Assembly: GCA_022709905.1 (NCBI GenBank)
Contig: JAKLHY010000042.1
Coordinates: 1 to 64,000, forward strand
Source: Verrucomicrobiota bacterium
GTDB taxonomy: Bacteria; Verrucomicrobiota; Verrucomicrobiia; Limisphaerales; UBA1319
Length of the DNA stretch: 64,000 nt
Reading direction: 5' to 3'
Shown: in pieces, positions 16,465 to 23,955 of the stretch
Layout of the letters: every line of letters begins with the position of its first letter
Position numbering within the stretch: the first letter of the stretch is position 1
Notes under the pieces: model-generated
Database searches by the model: none
The model's input: only the letters and a program-made list of their open reading frames with translations
Told to the model about the DNA's origin: nothing
Program-made: the position numbers and the translations under genes

Positions 16465-17204
16465 TCAAATGTAATCGTTAAACAGGTTTTCGAGGAACTC
16501 CTGGCGGCCGCTGACGTTAGGGGTGCTGCTGCCTTTCTTGAGCACATAAGCTTCGAGTTCCTTGAAGCTGGATTTGCCGGCTTCAATCCGGGCGCCAATG
16601 CCGCTGTCAAAGGAACTGTAGCGCTGCTTGACGAAATCGGCCAGGGTCGCGTGGTTGGTTTCGATGTTTAGCTTGAAATGATCCATCAAATCATAATGGC
16701 GCAGGAAATTCAGGCACGCCGCGGCATTGGAATCATACTGATGTTTGGTGGGTTCTTTCGGCTTGGGTTCAATATAGGACGGGCCCTTGAATCCGATCGA
16801 TTTCTTGTAGTCGACCGCCATGTGAAGGAACCGCCCCAGGTGGTCAAGTTCGCGTTTCATGTCAGTGTTCAACAAGGTGGAATAACCCTCCCGACCTCCC
16901 CAGAAAACGTATCCGGCGCCCCGAGTTTATCCATGAACTCAAAAGCCACCCGGACGCGGCGTTGGGCATTCTTGACAGAATTCGATCCGTCGTCCCATGG
17001 GCGAACGGCGGTCGCAGCCCCGAACTGGTCGGACAAGCCGTTGCGAAAAGTATGCCAGTAGACCACCGAAAATCGCAGATGATCCTTCATGGACTTACCT
17101 TCCACGACTTCATCCGGATTATAGTACTTAAAATCCAGCGCATTCCGGGATTGCGGTCCTTCGTATTGGATTTTGCGAATCGTTTTGAAGTAAGATGAAG
17201 CCAT
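16465..17204 (-). pseudogene. xylA: Xylose isomerase remnant with two internal deletions
   Basis: Two overlapping frames together spell an incomplete xylose isomerase. The first (from ATG 17202-17204) covers the N-terminus, [23 protein letters not shown] and [11 protein letters not shown], up to KLGAP. Just after that, near 16920, the reading frame shifts by one and resumes with [22 protein letters not shown], a motif normally about 90 residues later. The second frame runs through [14 protein letters not shown] and [10 protein letters not shown], then jumps in frame to [10 protein letters not shown] and ends with [15 protein letters not shown], the family C-terminus, skipping another stretch of about 110 residues. 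The missing parts held the catalytic His-Asp pair and most metal ligands. Total length is about 740 bases against about 1,320 for an intact gene, so it cannot encode a working enzyme. Confidence 0.9.
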
Positions 17205-17631
17205 GGGTTTTGTGTCCAAGGTTTCGATTAATTAGTGTCATAGTGACATTTCTCCATCTGTTCAAGTCAAGCCCAAACCCCTACTTCGGGGGGCTGCATG
17301 TTGGATGGGCAAGGCTATTGGGAAAGGGTAAGGACCGGTCCAGAGATGGCGCGAAAGAATGCTCGAATACCACCCGAGTTAAAGGAAGATGTCTGGAGCT
17401 GACAGCACGGTCTCTGGTCACAAATGTGGGGGACAGTAGACGAAGCAGCAGATTTGGTGGGAAAATCCTTCTGGCAAAGGAAATGCTTATTCAGGTTGAC
17501 CCTTATGCGGATGAAGACGCACGGAGGCTTCCTCAGGCGCCTCGAGAGGGGCGAGGTTTTTCCAATCCGAGCGTTGACACTGGGATTTTGAGTGGATAAG
17601 GTCGCTAGGAAACTTAACTAATTTAGGTAAA
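17205..17631. other. Intergenic region between the xylA remnant and the coiled-coil gene
   Basis: No gene is supported. A short hairpin (CCTCG 17540-17544, CGAGG 17552-17556) followed by five Ts at 17557-17561 could be a weak plus-strand terminator, although I see no plus-strand gene before it. A good promoter follows at 17574-17602. Open frames have no motifs and are rich in charged residues by chance. Confidence 0.4.
17574..17602 (+). promoter_or_regulatory. Sigma-70-type promoter
   Basis: TTGACA at 17574-17579 and TAAGGT at 17597-17602 are separated by 17 bases, the optimal distance. The predicted start of transcription near 17610 leaves a short leader before the ATG at 17632. It would drive the coiled-coil protein and the small lipoprotein, which end at the terminator at 18613. 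Confidence 0.55.
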
Positions 17632-18384
17632 ATGTTGTTACGAATTTGCTTAATTGTTGCGGTGGTCGGGGGATTGGGAGCCGTGGGCTTAATCCATACC
17701 AAGCTCAAGGACAAGATCGAGACGATCACCACCGAGCGCGACAACAACGCACAGGAGCGCGATCGTTTTCAGCAGGAATCCACCAAAGCCAAGCAAGCTG
17801 AACGAAAGGCCAAAGAGGAGCGCGACGACTCGAATCAGCAGTTGGCCACAGCCACAAATGAGCTGATCATCGTCACGGCAAAAGCGACGGAACAGGAAAA
17901 GCGCGCCAACGATCTTTCCAGCCGCTACAATGCGACACTAAAAGAGCGCAACGAGGCCCAGGCGCAACTGGCTGCCTGGAATGTGCTGGGCGTTACGCCG
18001 GCCCAGGTGGAGGAGATTAAGGCTTCGTTGAAGAATGTGACCACCGAGCGGGATGCAGTGACCGCCGAGAAAGAAATCCTGACCAAGGATAACCGGAGAT
18101 TGATTGCTGAGCTGCAGCGATTTATCGGCGATAGTGACAAAGTCAAACTACCCGAAGGCCTCAAAGGCAAGGTCATCGCCGTAGACCCTCAATGGCAGTT
18201 TGTCGTGCTCGATATCGGATCCGACCAGGGAGTCCTCGAGCGGGGTGAGATGCTTGTGAACCGCAATGGTAAGTTGGTGGCCAAGGTTCGCATTTCCAGC
18301 GTCGAAACCAACCGTTCCATCGCCAATGTCCTGCCCGAATGGAAACAGGAGGACGTGGCGGAAGGGGATCAAGTCCTCTACTAA
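17632..18384 (+). CDS. Membrane-anchored coiled-coil protein with MreC-like C-terminal domain
   Basis: A 250-residue protein. An N-terminal hydrophobic helix (about 4-20) is followed by a long coiled coil (about 24-165) rich in Glu, Lys, Gln and Ala heptads (ERDNNAQERDRFQQE and similar). The last 75 residues form a small beta domain: GKVIAVDPQWQFVVLDIGSDQGVLERGEMLVNRNGKLVAKVRISSVETNRSIANVL, whose GxDQGV...GE...V...GxLVGKV order resembles the beta domain of the shape protein MreC. I infer an envelope-spanning protein held in the inner membrane. It is followed after 3 bases by a small lipoprotein gene, and both lie between a promoter and a terminator, forming a two-gene unit. Function unproven. 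Confidence 0.8.
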   Translation: MLLRICLIVAVVGGLGAVGLIHTKLKDKIETITTERDNNAQERDRFQQESTKAKQAERKAKEERDDSNQQLATATNELIIVTAKATEQEKRANDLSSRYNATLKERNEAQAQLAAWNVLGVTPAQVEEIKASLKNVTTERDAVTAEKEILTKDNRRLIAELQRFIGDSDKVKLPEGLKGKVIAVDPQWQFVVLDIGSDQGVLERGEMLVNRNGKLVAKVRISSVETNRSIANVLPEWKQEDVAEGDQVLY

Positions 18385-18387
18385 ACC

Positions 18388-18567
18388 ATGGGCAGGAAAA
18401 GATTACACCCTTGGGGCGCGCCTGTTCTGTTGCTCGGCTTAGTGCTGTTGGCGGTTCTTTCCGCAGGCTGTGCGACCACTGACACCGAGAATGTTTCTGA
18501 ACGTCCCTGGAATTCGCCAAAATCCTGGGAACACGGCATGCCCAGTGGCATGTATGAACGCAGGTGA
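18388..18567 (+). CDS. Small lipoprotein (59 residues)
   Basis: A very short gene that starts 3 bases after the coiled-coil gene. Its 59-residue product has a basic n-region, a hydrophobic core (residues 11-24) and the lipobox LSAGC, giving a lipidated cysteine at residue 28. The mature 32 residues contain the tryptophan-rich segment ERPWNSPKSWEHGMPSGMYERR, with three strong aromatic or proline-flanked positions and no catalytic motif. The lipobox, the tight spacing and the terminator 46 bases downstream all support a real gene. I infer that it partners the coiled-coil protein at the envelope. Short lipoproteins with a PWN-P-SWE tail may recur in related genomes; I could not check that here. 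Confidence 0.75.
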   Translation: MGRKRLHPWGAPVLLLGLVLLAVLSAGCATTDTENVSERPWNSPKSWEHGMPSGMYERR

Positions 18568-18612
18568 TCTGGACTGATTCGGACTGGAAACAGTAGCGAT
18601 TTTCGATTGACA

Positions 18613-18639
18613 GGGCGCCAGCGGGTCTGGCGCCCTTTT
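18613..18639 (+). terminator. Rho-independent terminator
   Basis: A nine-pair stem, GGGCGCCAG (18613-18621) with CTGGCGCCC (18627-18635), closes a five-base loop and is followed by TTTT (18636-18639). It ends the coiled-coil and lipoprotein unit. Confidence 0.9.
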
Positions 18640-18668
18640 GTCATGCGGACAGTCCGTCCTGAACCGAT

Positions 18669-19391
18669 ATGGTAGGCGCTTGGCTCAATGCGGCGGGAAT
18701 CGTTTTGGGCGGTGTCGCTGTTCTTATTTGGCGTGGACAGCTTCCTGCGATTTTTCAAGCCCGGCTTAAAATTTTTCTGGCGGTCGCAACGGTTGTGGTG
18801 GGTTTGGGAATGACTTGGCGTGGCATTGGCGGACCGTTATCTGATGTTCTGATTCAATGTCTCATCCTGTTGTTATCCTTGACGGTCGGCAGTTTCCTCG
18901 GGCGGTTGCTGCGCTTGCAGCACTATTCCAATCGTCTGGGGCGTTTCGCTCAAAATCAACTTCAACTGGCCAGTCAGAACCCGGAAAAATCCTGGAATGC
19001 GGGATTTCTGGCAGGCACCGTTTTGTTTTGCAGCAGCCCCCTGGGTCTAATGGGGGCGTTTTTTGACGGGCTCAGCGGCAACTATGCCATTCTGCTGGTC
19101 AAAGCGGTCATGGATGGTCTGGCCGTCTTCTCCCTGGCCAAAGCGACCCGGTGGGGGATTGTGGTGTCTTGTCTTCCCGTCCTGGCCGTTCTGGGATCTC
19201 TGACGCTTCTCGGGCAACAGCTTGAACAAGTTGCCCACGACCAAACCGCAGTGCTGGCCTCTGTTGAGGCCGTGGGCGGAATGTTGGTGTTTTGCGCCTC
19301 GCTGATTATCCTCGAATTGAAGCGCGTGCCATTGACGAACTATCTTCCGTGCCTCTTGGTGGCCGCTGTCCTTGCATTGTGGTGGAGATAG
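18669..19391 (+). CDS. DUF554 family membrane protein
   Basis: A 240-residue protein with about six to seven hydrophobic helices and the features of DUF554 (YdfK-like): the N-terminal GAWLNAAGIVLGG, the GIGGPL loop and LFCSSPLGLMGAF with FDGLSGNYAILLVKAVMDGLA. The family is widespread, with suggested transporter-like roles but no established substrate. The gene begins 30 bases after a terminator and faces the DHH phosphoesterase gene with about 70 bases between stops, so it is probably transcribed alone. Confidence 0.9.
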   Translation: MVGAWLNAAGIVLGGVAVLIWRGQLPAIFQARLKIFLAVATVVVGLGMTWRGIGGPLSDVLIQCLILLLSLTVGSFLGRLLRLQHYSNRLGRFAQNQLQLASQNPEKSWNAGFLAGTVLFCSSPLGLMGAFFDGLSGNYAILLVKAVMDGLAVFSLAKATRWGIVVSCLPVLAVLGSLTLLGQQLEQVAHDQTAVLASVEAVGGMLVFCASLIILELKRVPLTNYLPCLLVAAVLALWWR

Positions 19392-19463
19392 ACTGGAACT
19401 CGCGCGCCTGGCATCTGGTCCGGCGGCACCCCCGCCAAAACCGGATGCAATTTTAACAAATCC

Positions 19464-20408
19464 TTAAGAGGAACCGGGCTTGAGTTCATCGAGGATGTCA
19501 TCCAAATCAGGTGCGGATGAAGCAAGCACCGAGGTCGGATTCAGGATTTTCCGCAGATACGCAATGGCATCGGGGATGGACTGGACCGATCGCGGCAACA
19601 CCGCGCCACAGGCGTTAGGATGGCCGCCTCCATGGAGGAGTTCGGCGATCTTGAGCGCTTCTCCGTTCAGGCTGCGTAGGCTGACGACGATCGTGCCATT
19701 TCCTCTGCGGAACATCGACAGCAGCACCGTGTGAGGACAAGCTCGCTCCTTGAGCAACTGATTGACGATCAGGTTGGCGCTCCCGAGGAGCACCTCGACA
19801 AATCCAACAGCCGGACTCAACTGGACAATGTTCTTTCGGGACCATTCCAGCCCGAGGGGATCCTCCACGCGGCGTTTCACCGCCATGACTTCCAGTAAAG
19901 GATGATTCAGAAGACGCTCAGGATTTCCTTCAATCAAGGTGCAAAGATTCCAGAACTGATAGGTCTTCACCAAATTGGCGTAGTCATTGGCGACCGTAAA
20001 GTCAGCGTGGTCTTGTTCGAACAGATCCGCCAACCGGCATAGAGCAACCAAACGATCAAGAACCGGATTGGCCAAGCCAGCTTGCTGGCAGACTTGGTAA
20101 ACCAAGGAACAGGAGCATTCCCTGGTATGATGAATCAGGCGGGCATTTCGCGGAGTCGTTCCCGTCGGATGATGGTCAATCACAACCCAATTTGGACGGT
20201 CCATCCTGGAGTCGAAAGCGAAATCACTCACCCAGGCGGCCTTTTCCGTAAGGGTCCTCTTCTGCCAGGCATCATTCTGATAGGCCTCAATCGGAATTGT
20301 CTCCTCGAACCACGATTCGGCCAGCTTCTGCAGCAGCAGGCTGCTGAGAAAACCGTCCAAATCACTCTCGTGAGTGAATATTACCACCGGTTTGGGCCAC
20401 TTTTCCAT
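19464..20408 (-). CDS. DHH/DHHA1 family phosphoesterase
   Basis: A 314-residue protein with the DHH superfamily motifs: FTHESDLDGF (motif I, near residues 11-20), VSDFAFD (motif II), VIDHHPTG (motif III, the DHH itself near 75-82) and D in LADLFEQD, followed by a DHHA1 domain with the GGGHPNACGA motif near 258-267. Such enzymes are manganese-dependent hydrolases of oligoribonucleotides, 5'-phosphoadenosine phosphate or cyclic dinucleotides. It lacks the PAS/GGDEF parts of GdpP and has no recJ-type OB domain, so it is of the short NrnA-like sort, though the N-terminal motif spacing differs somewhat. Substrate is therefore uncertain. It is divergent from msrB with 121 bases between starts. Confidence 0.85.
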   Translation of the reverse strand: MEKWPKPVVIFTHESDLDGFLSSLLLQKLAESWFEETIPIEAYQNDAWQKRTLTEKAAWVSDFAFDSRMDRPNWVVIDHHPTGTTPRNARLIHHTRECSCSLVYQVCQQAGLANPVLDRLVALCRLADLFEQDHADFTVANDYANLVKTYQFWNLCTLIEGNPERLLNHPLLEVMAVKRRVEDPLGLEWSRKNIVQLSPAVGFVEVLLGSANLIVNQLLKERACPHTVLLSMFRRGNGTIVVSLRSLNGEALKIAELLHGGGHPNACGAVLPRSVQSIPDAIAYLRKILNPTSVLASSAPDLDDILDELKPGSS

Positions 20409-20529
20409 GTGCCGCGCAGACTACTCCACATTTGAGGCCGCCGTCAAACTCTCGCGTCGGAGCCCCTTCGATCAGGACTGTCGCCTCGCTGATTTTTTGA
20501 CGACACCAAGGAATGGGATATGGTAAGGC

Positions 20530-21114
20530 ATGCGTCGTTATTTTACAGGCTTGATCTGTGCAGGAGTGCTGGTGCTGATGTCTGATGGCACCGGCCAAAC
20601 CGTTTCCACACCCTCAGTCCCCCCTAAGAGATCTCCCATGTCCAACTCCTTTGTCCGCGTTCGTCTGCTGAATGCCGATGGACAATTAACCCCGGTGCAA
20701 ACGATTCCCAAAGTCGTCAAGTCGGACGAGGATTGGCGCCGTCTTTTGCCCGAGGACGTCTATCGTATCGCCCGTCGAAAAGGCACCGAACAGGCGTTTT
20801 GCGGGGCCTTCTATGATCACAAGAAGGCCGGATTCTACTATTGCGTTTGCTGTAATCTACCTCTATTTTTATCAAGTTCAAAATTTGATTCGGGCACCGG
20901 GTGGCCCAGTTTCAACAAGCCGATTGCTCCCGAAAATATCGTCACCTCCATTGACCGCAGCCATGGCATGGTGCGCACCGAGATCCTTTGTGTCCGGTGT
21001 GATGCCCATTTGGGGCACGTTTTCAACGATGGCCCAAAGCCAACCGGATTGCGCTTTTGCTTGAATTCCGCCTCTCTGGTTTTTCGGGAAAACGCCGACT
21101 CGGAATCTCCATAA
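20530..21114 (+). CDS. msrB: Peptide methionine-R-sulfoxide reductase
   Basis: MsrB reduces the R form of methionine sulfoxide in proteins. The 194-residue product carries an N-terminal hydrophobic stretch (residues about 5-22) that looks like a signal peptide, followed by the MsrB domain from about residue 63: [56 protein letters not shown]. Cys in RFCLNS is the catalytic residue, and the CVCC and CVRC pairs bind the structural zinc. Export suggests repair of periplasmic proteins. An internal ATG near 20638 after the signal peptide would give a cytoplasmic form, so the true compartment is uncertain. Confidence 0.94.
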   Translation: MRRYFTGLICAGVLVLMSDGTGQTVSTPSVPPKRSPMSNSFVRVRLLNADGQLTPVQTIPKVVKSDEDWRRLLPEDVYRIARRKGTEQAFCGAFYDHKKAGFYYCVCCNLPLFLSSSKFDSGTGWPSFNKPIAPENIVTSIDRSHGMVRTEILCVRCDAHLGHVFNDGPKPTGLRFCLNSASLVFRENADSESP

Positions 21115-21395
21115 GGCTCCATTTCCTTCCCGATTCCGGGATGCACGGATGCTGTTAATGAGCAGTTTTGTCCGCTCACCGGCTCCTTTTTCTTTCCAAC
21201 GCACTGTCCACAAGCACTCTTGGGGATTGGATGCCCTTGGCATACTTCATGCAGATCCGGAGTGGTCTGAGGTCCAAATCCTGTAACAAAGGTTTATTAA
21301 CCCGTGTCCTTACTGCAGGGAAAGCGGGCCCCGGCTTACGGGAATGAGTGAAAAAAACGTCCGTTTGAAAGGCCCGATACGGAGAAGGATAGGTT
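21115..21395. other. Intergenic region, nothing recognised
   Basis: It lies between msrB and the DUF4160 gene, both on the plus strand. I found no terminator with a T-run, RNA gene or repeat, and the overlapping minus-strand frames look like shadows. Confidence 0.35.
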
Positions 21396-21656
21396 ATGCC
21401 AGTGTTATCGAAGTTCTATGGGATAGTCATTCGCATGTTATGCGCCCGGCTGATGGGGGCGCGATTTCACGCGTTTTACGAAAATTACGAGATTGTCGTC
21501 AGTGTATGGCCATTAACGATCGTGGAAGGAGACGCGCCTTTTTGGGTTCGGGAGAAAGTCATGAATTGGGCGATTCTCCATCAGCAGGAGTTACTGGCTG
21601 CCTGGAATCGATGCCTGGCCGGTCAGAGGCCGAGTCCCATTGCCCCATTGGCCTGA
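21396..21656 (+). CDS. DUF4160 protein
   Basis: An 86-residue protein with the typical start MPVLSKFYGIVIRM, a FHAFYENYEIVVSV strand and the C-terminal helix VMNWAILHQQELLAAWNRCLAG, as in DUF4160. In other bacteria such genes are often followed by a DUF2442 partner, an arrangement suggestive of a toxin-antitoxin-like or accessory module. Here no intact DUF2442 gene follows: the next 120 bases have no convincing open frame, so this gene appears to be on its own. The metal- or nucleic-acid-binding role is unknown. Confidence 0.85.
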   Translation: MPVLSKFYGIVIRMLCARLMGARFHAFYENYEIVVSVWPLTIVEGDAPFWVREKVMNWAILHQQELLAAWNRCLAGQRPSPIAPLA

Positions 21657-21781
21657 TGAATTGTCACGCCAGCGGCTGAATCCAGGAATTGACCTTGAAA
21701 AATCCAGATGCTGATGTTGAATACTCTTTGTTGATCGAGACAGGAATGGCAGATCGATGAGTCTTGCGAAGGGACCTTAGT

Positions 21782-22582
21782 ATGGCGTTAATGCACGAGA
21801 TTGACTATCAGATACATGGTGATGATCTGCAGTTCGTGGAAATCGAATTGGATCCCCAGGAGGCTGTGGTTGCCGAGGCCGGAGCCATGATGTTCATGGA
21901 TGACGGCATAGAGATGGAAACCATTTTTGGGGATGGTTCGCAGCAGGGCGGCGGTTTTTTAAATGCCTTGGTTGGGGCCGGTAAACGGTTGTTGACGGGG
22001 GAATCCCTTTTCATGACCGTGTTTCAAAACCGGGCTGTGGGAAAGAAACGCGTGGCCTTCGGGGCTCCGTATCCCGGCAAAATTATCGCGATTCACCTGA
22101 GTGAAATCGGCGGGGAATTGATCGCCCAAAAGGACTCCTTTTTGTGCGCAGCCAAGGGCGTCAGCGTTGGTATTGCCCTTAATCGCAAGATCGGAGCGGG
22201 CTTATTTGGAGGCGAAGGCTTTATCATGCAGCGGCTGCAAGGGGATGGCTGGGCCTTTGTGCATGCGGGAGGAACCCTGTATCAGCGCGAACTCGGTGTG
22301 GGGGAAACCTTGCGTGTAGACACGGGCTGCGTTGTGGCTTTTCAGCGCGGCGTGGATTTTGACATTCAATACGTCGGCAAGATCAAGACCGCGTTTTTTG
22401 GGGGAGAGGGTCTGTTTCTCGCCACGTTGCGCGGGCCCGGTCGGGTCTGGCTTCAATCGCTGCCTCTCAGTCGTCTGGCGGATCGGATCACGGCGGCCTC
22501 ACCGAAAACCGGCCGAGGTGGCCGGGAAGAAGGATCGGTCCTTGGAGGACTGGGGCGACTGCTGGATGGCGACAACTCTTAG
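21782..22582 (+). CDS. AIM24 family protein (TIGR00266)
   Basis: A 266-residue beta-rich protein with the AIM24 family features: [68 protein letters not shown] and [27 protein letters not shown]. The family was named after a yeast mitochondrial protein; in bacteria the role is unknown. ATG 21782-21784 was preferred to the upstream TTG because AAGGGA lies seven bases ahead of it. The product has no signal peptide. The gene overlaps the 3' end of the cysteine desulfurase gene by 4 bases in convergent orientation. Confidence 0.9.
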   Translation: MALMHEIDYQIHGDDLQFVEIELDPQEAVVAEAGAMMFMDDGIEMETIFGDGSQQGGGFLNALVGAGKRLLTGESLFMTVFQNRAVGKKRVAFGAPYPGKIIAIHLSEIGGELIAQKDSFLCAAKGVSVGIALNRKIGAGLFGGEGFIMQRLQGDGWAFVHAGGTLYQRELGVGETLRVDTGCVVAFQRGVDFDIQYVGKIKTAFFGGEGLFLATLRGPGRVWLQSLPLSRLADRITAASPKTGRGGREEGSVLGGLGRLLDGDNS

Positions 22583-23811
22583 CGTGGATGCGCTGCAGGC
22601 AGATTGATGGTTGCCGGTTTCTCTTCGAAGCGTGGGCGTGATTCTGAAGGCGGCCTGGCCGGGGAGAACGCCCTCAGTTTTTGAACCAAGCCGGGCAAGT
22701 GCTGCAGCACGTAATCGACATCATCTTCGGTGTTGTCGATACTGAGGCTGAATCGAATGCTGCTTCGGGCTGCGGCCGGTGTCAATCCCATGGCGCTCAG
22801 GACATGGGACGGCTCGAGGGAACCCGTGGTGCAGGCCGAGCCGCTCGATGCGCAAATCCCCAGCTGATCGAACATTAACAGCAGCGCTTCGGATTCGATT
22901 CCGTCAAACCTGATGTTTGTGGTATTGGGGAGTCTTGGCTCGGTGGCACCATTGAGCTGAGTCCCAGGAAGAGTGTTCAGAATGGTGGATTCCAGGCGAT
23001 CCCGGAGAGCCCGCACCCGACTGTTTTCTTCCGACAGACGGCTCAACGCCAATTCGGCCGCGCAGCCGAAGGCAACCATGCCCGCAACGTTTTCGGTTCC
23101 TCCCCGGCGGCCGCGTTCCTGATGTCCGCCCAGCAGGAATGGGTGAAATGGAGCCTTTCGGCGCGCGTAAAGCAGACCGATTCCTTTGGGCGCGTGAAGC
23201 TTATGAGCCGAGAGCGAAAGAAAATCGATTCCCATCTGAGCCGCATTTAAGGGAAGCTTGCCCGGTACTTGAACCGCATCCGTGTGAATCAGCACCGAGT
23301 GGTGATGACAAATGCTCGCCAGTTCAGCAAGAGGAAAAAGCACGCCCGTTTCATTGTTCGCCAGCATGAGGGTGACCAGAGCCGTATCGGGCTGAAGGGC
23401 GCCTTGCAGCTCAGCCGGATCCAGTCGCCCCTGATTATCTACTGGCAAGTAAGTGACCCGGTACCCTTGTTTTTCAAGATCCTGACAGACATTAAGAACC
23501 GCGGAATGTTCCACAGCCGAGGTAATGATGTGCCGTTTTTCTGGGTGAATTCTCAAGGCACTGCGGATGGCCGAGTTATTGCTTTCGGTGCCGCAACTGG
23601 TGAAGATGACCTCCTTGGGATCTGCTCCGACTAAAGTTGCCACACGATCTCGGGCCTCATCGATGGGCTTGGCCAGTTTGTTCCCAAAGAAATAAAGACT
23701 GGACGGATTGCCCCAGTCCTCGCGTAAAAACGGGAGCATGGCCTCCACGACCTCTGGTGCAACCCGAGTGGTCGCGTTGTTGTCCAGGTAGCATAACTTC
23801 ATAGGATTCAT
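22579..23811 (-). CDS. Cysteine desulfurase (NifS/IscS family)
   Basis: A PLP enzyme that takes sulfur from cysteine for iron-sulfur cluster and thiocofactor assembly. Of about 410 residues it shows [30 protein letters not shown], the [10 protein letters not shown] segment, the PLP lysine in [23 protein letters not shown] and the catalytic cysteine in [17 protein letters not shown]. The last 40 residues are an arginine- and proline-rich tail beyond the usual end. Start choice is open: ATG 23809-23811 or 23800-23802 both precede the first strand, and the frame is open further upstream without family similarity. No iscU, suf or regulator gene is beside it, so it may serve several pathways. Confidence 0.92.
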   Translation of the reverse strand: MNPMKLCYLDNNATTRVAPEVVEAMLPFLREDWGNPSSLYFFGNKLAKPIDEARDRVATLVGADPKEVIFTSCGTESNNSAIRSALRIHPEKRHIITSAVEHSAVLNVCQDLEKQGYRVTYLPVDNQGRLDPAELQGALQPDTALVTLMLANNETGVLFPLAELASICHHHSVLIHTDAVQVPGKLPLNAAQMGIDFLSLSAHKLHAPKGIGLLYARRKAPFHPFLLGGHQERGRRGGTENVAGMVAFGCAAELALSRLSEENSRVRALRDRLESTILNTLPGTQLNGATEPRLPNTTNIRFDGIESEALLLMFDQLGICASSGSACTTGSLEPSHVLSAMGLTPAAARSSIRFSLSIDNTEDDVDYVLQHLPGLVQKLRAFSPARPPSESRPRFEEKPATINLPAAHPR

Positions 23812-23955
23812 GACAATCACCGGCGACATGATAAAGCCTGGCTTACGCCTCGCAAGCAATACATCGCCGGGGGTTTGCATTCCCGGGTAGGTCTTGAGCC
23901 GATCCAGCTCCTTGGAGTCAAATCCGCATTGTCGCGGATGATGAGAGACGCTAGC

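Noticed and set aside
17195-17599. Plus-strand frame of 134 codons opposite and beyond the xylA remnant
   Set aside because: No motif, no start signal, and a promoter and weak hairpin lie in it.
21657-21763. Possible remnant of a DUF2442 partner after DUF4160
   Set aside because: The one frame that seemed similar is 26 codons long and lacks conserved family positions, so it cannot be told from chance.
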